Shown here: one piece after another, positions 59,872-64,000 of the stretch
How the letters are laid out: every line of letters begins with the position of its first letter
How positions within the stretch are numbered: position 1 is the stretch's first letter
Assembly: GCA_001787755.1 (NCBI GenBank)
Contig: MFYJ01000011.1
Span: 1 to 64,000, forward strand
From: Candidatus Peribacteria bacterium RIFOXYB1_FULL_54_35
Lineage (GTDB): Bacteria > Patescibacteriota > Gracilibacteria > Peribacterales > Peribacteraceae
Length of the DNA: 64,000 bases
Direction of reading: 5' to 3'
Position numbers and translations under genes: made by a program
The notes under the pieces: generated by a model
Database searches by the model: none
What the model was told of the DNA's origin: nothing
The model's input: only the letters and a program-made list of their open reading frames with translations

Positions 59872-60161
59872 TACTTCATCCATACTTTCATATGGTGCAG
59901 ACTATATCTTTTTCCTGCAATCGATCGTAGGTTGTAAGTTTTACAACCAAAACCTGATTTAATGGAGCAGGAATCGGCGTGTTAGCCCTTAATGTAATAA
60001 GGACTCTCCCCTTTCGGGTCAGTCGTTACGGGGTCACCCCGCATGTGCGAGGGACTTCCCACGGTATTACCGGCGGGCACGCATTTTCACAATGCCCGTG
60101 ACGGTTCCACCGTTATAAGCCGAATTTTTGGTACAGGATCACTCCTGCAGCACCCCGATTG
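59872..60161 (-). other. Group I intron in 23S at about E. coli U2500 (peptidyl-transferase loop)
   Basis: 290 nt. Exons join as GGCACCU + CGAUGUCGGCUC. The 5' exon GCACCU pairs with the internal guide GGGUGC (U-G at the splice site). Core elements: R-like CGUAACGACUGACC (60030-60018) and S-like AAGAUAUAGUC (59910-59900), forming P7. No ORF. The base before CGAUG is A, not the usual terminal G, so the 3' junction is uncertain by one or two bases. Confidence 0.85.
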
Positions 60162-60735
60162 AGGTGCCAAACCGCTCCGTCGCTGTGGGCGCTTGGGAGC
60201 GATCAGCCTGTTATCCCTAGAGTAACTTTTATCCGTTGAGCGACACCCCACCCACGTGGAACGACACCAATAAATTAGTGTCAAGGTGCCGGATCACTAT
60301 CACCGACTTTCGTCTCTGCTCGGCCTGTAAGCCTCACAGTCAGGCCCACTTGTGCGATTACACGACGACGCCGATTTCCATCCGGCGCTAGTGGACCATT
60401 GCGCGCCTCCGTTACATTTTAGGAGGCAACCGCCCCAGTTAAACTACCCAGCAAACACTGTCCCCCGCTCTGTTTCAGAGACGAGGTGAGTACTGCCAGA
60501 ACGCAGAGGTGGTATCTCAAGGGTGGCTCCACGAGGGCTAGCGCCCCCGCTTCAAAGCCTCCCACCTATCCTGCATATGCAAACCGACAATACAATGTCA
60601 GCCTATAGTAAAGCTTCATAGGGTCTTTTCGTCCTTCCGTAGTCTACCCGGCATTTGCACCGGGATTGCAATTTCACCGAGCTCCGCGTCGAGACAGTGC
60701 TCAGACCGTTGTACCATTCGTGCGGGTCGGAACTT

Positions 60736-61204
60736 CAATTTCGTGAGAGACAAACCTATCCTTCGACAAGCTCAGGACAGGCTTATTTTCTCTCACGGGC
60801 TCTCTTTTCCCTTCAGTGGTGGCGCTCCAGACAGGCAGAGCCTGTCTTCGCGCATCATCTGATTTGGATAAGATCCCCCGTTCCACGTTCGTTTTTTAGC
60901 CATAGAACGATTTCTCTACACCCCATGTCGCCATGGGGATCGGACTCTATCATCATCCCACTTTACTCAAGTGAGCTCTGTGGGAGCATGGCGTATAGTC
61001 TCTGAGGATCCCTCTTACTTAAGGTTTCCTGCTGATTGTCCGCAGAAGTCACATTCTCACATACTAATTTTCCATTTTAATTAGTACGTAGTGCTCCATA
61101 CCCGGATGTTCCAGCATATAGCCACGTTTTGCACTGAATATGCCATTCACGGAATTCCCCAGTGCTCCCGCTTACGCGGGATTCGGGCAAGTTGCTTATC
61201 GACC
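60736..61204 (-). other. Group I intron in 23S at about E. coli U1951
   Basis: 469 nt. Exons join as UUGUCGGGU + AAGUUCCGACC, matching the bacterial consensus exactly. The 5' exon CGGGU pairs with guide GCCCG (U-G at the splice site) and the intron ends in G. R-like AGAGACUAUACG (61003-60992) and S-like GAUGAUAGAGUCCGA (60957-60940) form P7. No ORF. The 3' peripheral region carries the REP-like CCTTCGACAAGCTCAGGACAGG palindrome. Confidence 0.88.
60758..60785 (+). repeat. REP-like palindrome within the second 23S intron
   Basis: AACCTATCCTTCGACAAGCTCAGGACAGGCTT contains CCTTCGACAAGCTCAGGACAGG, which matches the core of the repeat found in the rplD tail and near 48180. In sense it forms a peripheral hairpin (CCUGUCC...GGAUAGG) in the 3' half of the intron. 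Confidence 0.7.
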
Positions 61205-61258
<54 letters not shown>

Positions 61259-62034
61259 TCAGGGCTTAGATCAAGGGCATACACCCTCTCACGTGACCTT
61301 CTGACACTGGGCAGGCATCAGCCCCTATACGTTGTCTTGCGACTTTGCAGGGACCTGTGTTTTTGGTAAACAGTCGCCTGAGCTCTTTTGCTGCGGGCCC
61401 TGTACCAGAAGGTACAGGGTCAGTCCTTATCCCGAAGTTACGGACGCTGTTTTGCCGAGTTCCTTAACGCGGAATTACTCGTTCGCCTTGGTCTACTCGA
61501 CCACCCCACCGGTGTTGGTTTGCGGTACGGTCTCACAAAACTCTCGAAGCGACGGTTTTCTTGGAAACAGAACCAGCCAGACTTATCCGCCAAAGGCGGA
61601 CATTTGGGATCCACGCTCAGCTCTCCTGACGGATTTGCCTGTCAGGATCAACGCTTCACGTGTTCCACGTGCAGTCAATACACACGCTCTGGTGCTCCCG
61701 CTCCGTTACGCCGCTTCTAGCGTACCACTCGCCTTTCTGGAGAACATGCACCCCACCGAAGTGGGATACAGAGGCTCTTAAGACTCTTGGGTGGTACTCT
61801 TGGGCGATTTTTATGAGGTACAGGAATATTTACCTGTTGTCCATCGGTTACGCCTTTCGGCCTCACCTTAGGCCCGACTAACCCCACGCCGATTGCCGTT
61901 ACGTGGGAAACCTTGGGGATTCGGCGGGCAGGGTTTTCACCTGCCTAGTAGTTACTCATGCCAACATTCTCACTTCCGTCCGCTCCACCCCGTCTCGCGA
62001 CGAAGCTTCACTGCTGAACGGAACGCTCCTCTAC

Positions 62035-62263
62035 AATGTATGGGGTCGCTTCTGGCTTCGGGAATCCTAAGAGATATATTTCCAGTCCTTGAGAAGCTTT
62101 TAGCTTGTTAGCTTCATTAGCTGATTAGGGATCTGGTTTTTTTAGATATGATCCCTTGTTTCCCTTTCTAACGCAGCTAATGAAGCTATAAACCTAATAA
62201 GCTCCAAAGGAACAAGGACAATAAATCCCAGCTCCACAGAATCCAAAAGTGACCCCACACATT
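62035..62263 (-). other. Helix-45 extension in 23S rRNA
   Basis: Inserted between GAAGCAGUG and GUAGAGGAGCGUUC of domain II. The base is a long stem AAUGUGUGGGGUC (62263 inward) with GACCCCAUACAUU (62035 inward). It carries within it dispersed hairpin H6 (about 62096-62205), whose arms consist of AGCTTNNTT units. It could be excised by a double-strand RNase, leaving a fragmented 23S. Confidence 0.85.
62096..62205. repeat. Hairpin element H6 inside the 23S gene
   Basis: Left arm TTTAGCTTGTTAGCTTCATTAGCTGATTAGGGATC, right arm GCAGCTAATGAAGCTATAAACCTAATAAGCT. The AGCTTGTT and AGCTTCATT units match H5 (19153-19272) upstream of the rpsE stop, linking the rRNA insertion to the intergenic element family. 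Confidence 0.85.
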
Positions 62264-62345
62264 CACTGCTTCGGTTGTCCGTTTTGCCCCGTTGAATTTT
62301 CGGCGCATAAATGCAATAGACCAGTGAGCTGTTACGCTTTCTTTA

Positions 62346-62376
<31 letters not shown>

Positions 62377-63551
62377 TTGTCCATGCATCTACACCTCCTT
62401 CTACACTGAACGGACATTTGGGACCTTAGCAAATGATCTGGGCTCTTTCCCTTTCGACGATGGCGCTTTGCCGTCACCGTCTCACTCCCGTCTCCTAAGG
62501 ATGGGTATTCGGAGTTTGCCAGGATTTGGCAGGTCGAGGTGACCCCCGCATCCAAACAGTAGCTCTACCCCCCATCTTGCGAGACGAGGCTGCCCCTAAA
62601 GGCATTTCGAGGAGAACCAGCTATCTCCGGGTTCGATAGGCTTTTCACCCCTACCCACAGGTCATCCCTAAGTCTTGTGACACTTAATGGTTCGGGCCTC
62701 CAGACGTCTTCCGACGCCCTTCACCCTGCCCATGGGTAGCTCACCCGGTTTCGGGTCTAGTGCCAGCGACTATGTACGCCTTATTTAAGACTCGCTTTCG
62801 CTCTGGCTCCGGCTAACTCTGCCTTAACCAGCCACTGACAACTAACTCGTTGGCTCATTATGCAAAAGGCACGCGGTCACCCCGCAACAAGTGCAGGGCT
62901 CCCACTCCTTGAACGCAATACATTTCAGGGTCTATTTCATCCCCCTTCCGGGGTACTTTTCACCGTTCCCTCGCGGTACTATTCACTATAGATCTCTGTA
63001 CCTGTTTAGGCTTGGGTAGTGGTCCACCCAGATTCAGGCCGGATTTCACGTGTCCGACCCTACTCAGGGACACCCTACCGTGTTTCTACATTTCGGCTAC
63101 GGGGCTCTCACCCACTTTGGCCGCCCGTTCCAGGGTCGTTCGTCTATGCAGAAACAATCGGATATTGGGGCCCTACAACCCCCCACCAATAAAACAGTGG
63201 GGTTTGGCCTGTTCCCATTTCGCTCGCCACTACTTTGGGAATCTCTATTGATTTCTTTTCCTCTGCTACTGAGATGTTTCAGTTGTCAGAGTAACCTCCC
63301 TGTACCTTACGGTTCAGGGTCATCTCCCATAACGGAGATGGAGTTTCCTCATTCGGAAATCCCCGGCTATAGCGCCTGCCTAGCGGCTTACCGAGGCTTA
63401 TCGCAGCTGGCCACGTCCTTCTTCGGAGTACAGAGTCGAGGCATCCATGTAATGCGTATGAGTAACGTTTTTTCTTGCCCTGAAGTCATGCAAAGCATGT
63501 GCTTCGGGGCTTCCTACCACACAGTACGTGCTTGCGCACGGCTGCGTGATT

Positions 63552-63583
63552 AACTGTTCACGTGTCACCGAGCGGGCAGGACA
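63552..63583 (-). promoter_or_regulatory. 23S processing stem, 5' strand
   Basis: In sense TGTCCTGCCCGCTCGGTGACACG TGAACAGT (reading 63583 to 63552), near-perfect complement of 59371-59406. With the 3' strand it encloses the whole 23S with its introns. Confidence 0.8.
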
Positions 63584-63746
63584 TGCTCACACGGCAACCG
63601 TGAAAAAAAATTGCAATATACTTTCATCTTCAGTGCCTGTGCTGTGAAGGATCACACGCTTTCACCCTTCGATGTGCTCGCCTTTTGGGCTCGCTTACTC
63701 AGGGTTATCTCAGTTTCGGCTCGCTACGCTCGCACGTCACTGAGAT

Positions 63747-63776
63747 AAAAAAAGCGGGTGGCTCACGCACACCCGC
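63747..63776 (-). terminator. Terminator with competing upstream hairpin
   Basis: In sense GCGGGTGTGCGTGAGCCACCCGC followed by seven T. The GCGGGTG strand can alternatively pair with an upstream CACCCGC at the base of a long hairpin (63769-63828, with TTTCTCC/GGGAGAAA inside). The alternative structures resemble an attenuator, or simply a compound terminator of the upstream gene. Confidence 0.65.
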
Positions 63777-63923
63777 AGAATCCGGTTCCTTTCTCCCTCT
63801 TTAGGAGAAATTCGATTCCTGCGGGTGGGCACGAGAACACATAGAGCCTACAGATTGTAATGAGACTCTCTCAGGAATCAAGTGGAAAAAGGCACCTCGC
63901 AGTAAAATTGCCGACTTTTTTTT

Positions 63924-64000
63924 CTATGACTCAGGCACGTCCTCAGAAGGCGCTGATGCATCGCTTCCCTGCGGCACATCGCCCGACGCAACTGGATCCC
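63924..64000 (-). CDS. Partial CDS, C-terminal end
   Basis: Minus-strand frame open to the window edge, ending DPVASGDVPQGSDASAPSEDVPES then TAG at 63924-63926. The composition (Pro, Ser, Asp, Glu) fits a disordered acidic C-terminal tail. About 25 residues are visible, too few to identify. It shows that a protein gene, not 16S rRNA, lies upstream of 23S. Confidence 0.5.
   Translation of the reverse strand, partial: DPVASGDVPQGSDASAPSEDVPES

Larger units (their letters stand above)
63476..63923. other. Upstream region of 23S: processing stem, repeats, no 16S
   Basis: 448 nt. Contains the 5' strand of the 23S processing stem (63552-63583), a possible weak minus-strand promoter around 63610-63640 (TATATT with TTGCAA near the A/T-rich stretch), GTGAAGGATCACACGCTTTCAC and CTCGCCTTTTGGGCTCGC palindromes, and the terminator below. 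No 16S or tRNA sequence. Confidence 0.6.

Noticed and set aside
60736-61204. Homing endonuclease in the 23S introns
   Set aside because: No LAGLIDADG, HNH or GIY-YIG motif in any frame; the introns are too short for a full ORF.
61332-61781. ORFs of 70-170 codons on the plus strand within 59.4-63.5 kb
   Set aside because: They are antisense to conserved 23S rRNA helices and introns; no protein signature.
63747-63840. A tRNA gene in the hairpin region upstream of 23S
   Set aside because: TTCGATTCC resembles a T loop, but no acceptor, D or anticodon arms can be formed around it.

Overview
This 64-kb window looks like a chromosome segment of a Candidate Phyla Radiation (Patescibacteria) bacterium, most likely from the Peregrinibacteria/Peribacteria side. 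That placement is inferred from gene content, not from a search. The supporting signs are a ribosomal-protein superoperon without rpmD (L30), a 23S rRNA gene about 4 kb long with large insertions, almost no Shine-Dalgarno sequences, many dispersed hairpin repeats, and an unusual cell-surface repertoire. TGA is an ordinary stop codon here (for example secY and cysC-region genes), so the UGA=Gly code of Gracilibacteria/SR1 is not used.

Layout. 1-8.6 kb: two tandem paralogous secreted proteins, tpiA, an SPFH-domain protein, a 46-aa ORF, two related polytopic membrane proteins flanking dprA and tRNA-Thr(CGU), a GC-rich lipoprotein-like gene that looks foreign, and a small unknown protein. 8.7-28.4 kb, minus strand: the ribosomal-protein superoperon, reading rplC-rplD-rplW-rplB-rpsS-rplV-rpsC-rplP-rpmC-rpsQ-rplN-rplX-rplE-rpsN-rplF-region-rpsE, an interruption by a CAP-domain gene and a DJ-1/PfpI gene, then rplO-secY-(unknown)-adk-map-infA-rpmJ-rpsM-rpsK-rpsD-rpoA-rplQ-rplM-rpsI. 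rpsJ is not at the head of the cluster. 28.7-36.1 kb: a zinc-ribbon protein, an SGNH hydrolase, a likely sulfation cassette (APS kinase, methyltransferase-like protein, HIGH-type nucleotidyltransferase, three sulfotransferases), and a lysyl-tRNA synthetase fused in frame to an HD-domain protein. 36.2-50.1 kb: a surface-glycan cluster of large modular glycosyltransferases, a HAD-type protein and a Wzm/Wzt-like ABC exporter. 50.2-58.8 kb: a beta-CASP nuclease, a second CAP protein, a pseudouridine synthase, an SLH protein overlapping a sensor histidine kinase, and a secreted protein with Asp-rich calcium-binding-like repeats. 59.0-63.5 kb, minus strand: a 23S-5S rRNA unit.

The most unusual part is the rRNA locus. 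The 23S gene carries two ORF-less group I introns (at about E. coli U1951 and U2500) and a 229-nt extension of helix 45 that contains a member of a dispersed hairpin family. Downstream, one complete 5S gene is nested inside a second, split 5S gene; the two halves of the outer copy flank the inner copy in the correct order, and complementary arms surround the inner gene. No 16S gene lies immediately upstream: a protein-coding end and a terminator are found there instead.

A second theme is repeats. At least eight long imperfect hairpins, whose arms are built from short low-complexity units, sit at gene ends and inside the 23S gene; one is bounded by a 22-bp near-direct repeat of the adk start. 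A 164-bp GC-rich multi-hairpin repeat occurs twice in direct orientation, bracketing the sulfotransferase-lysS-glycosyltransferase region. Several repeats overlap or provide stop codons. Expression signals are sigma70-like with extended -10 boxes, often followed by a short pyrimidine-rich leader directly before ATG.
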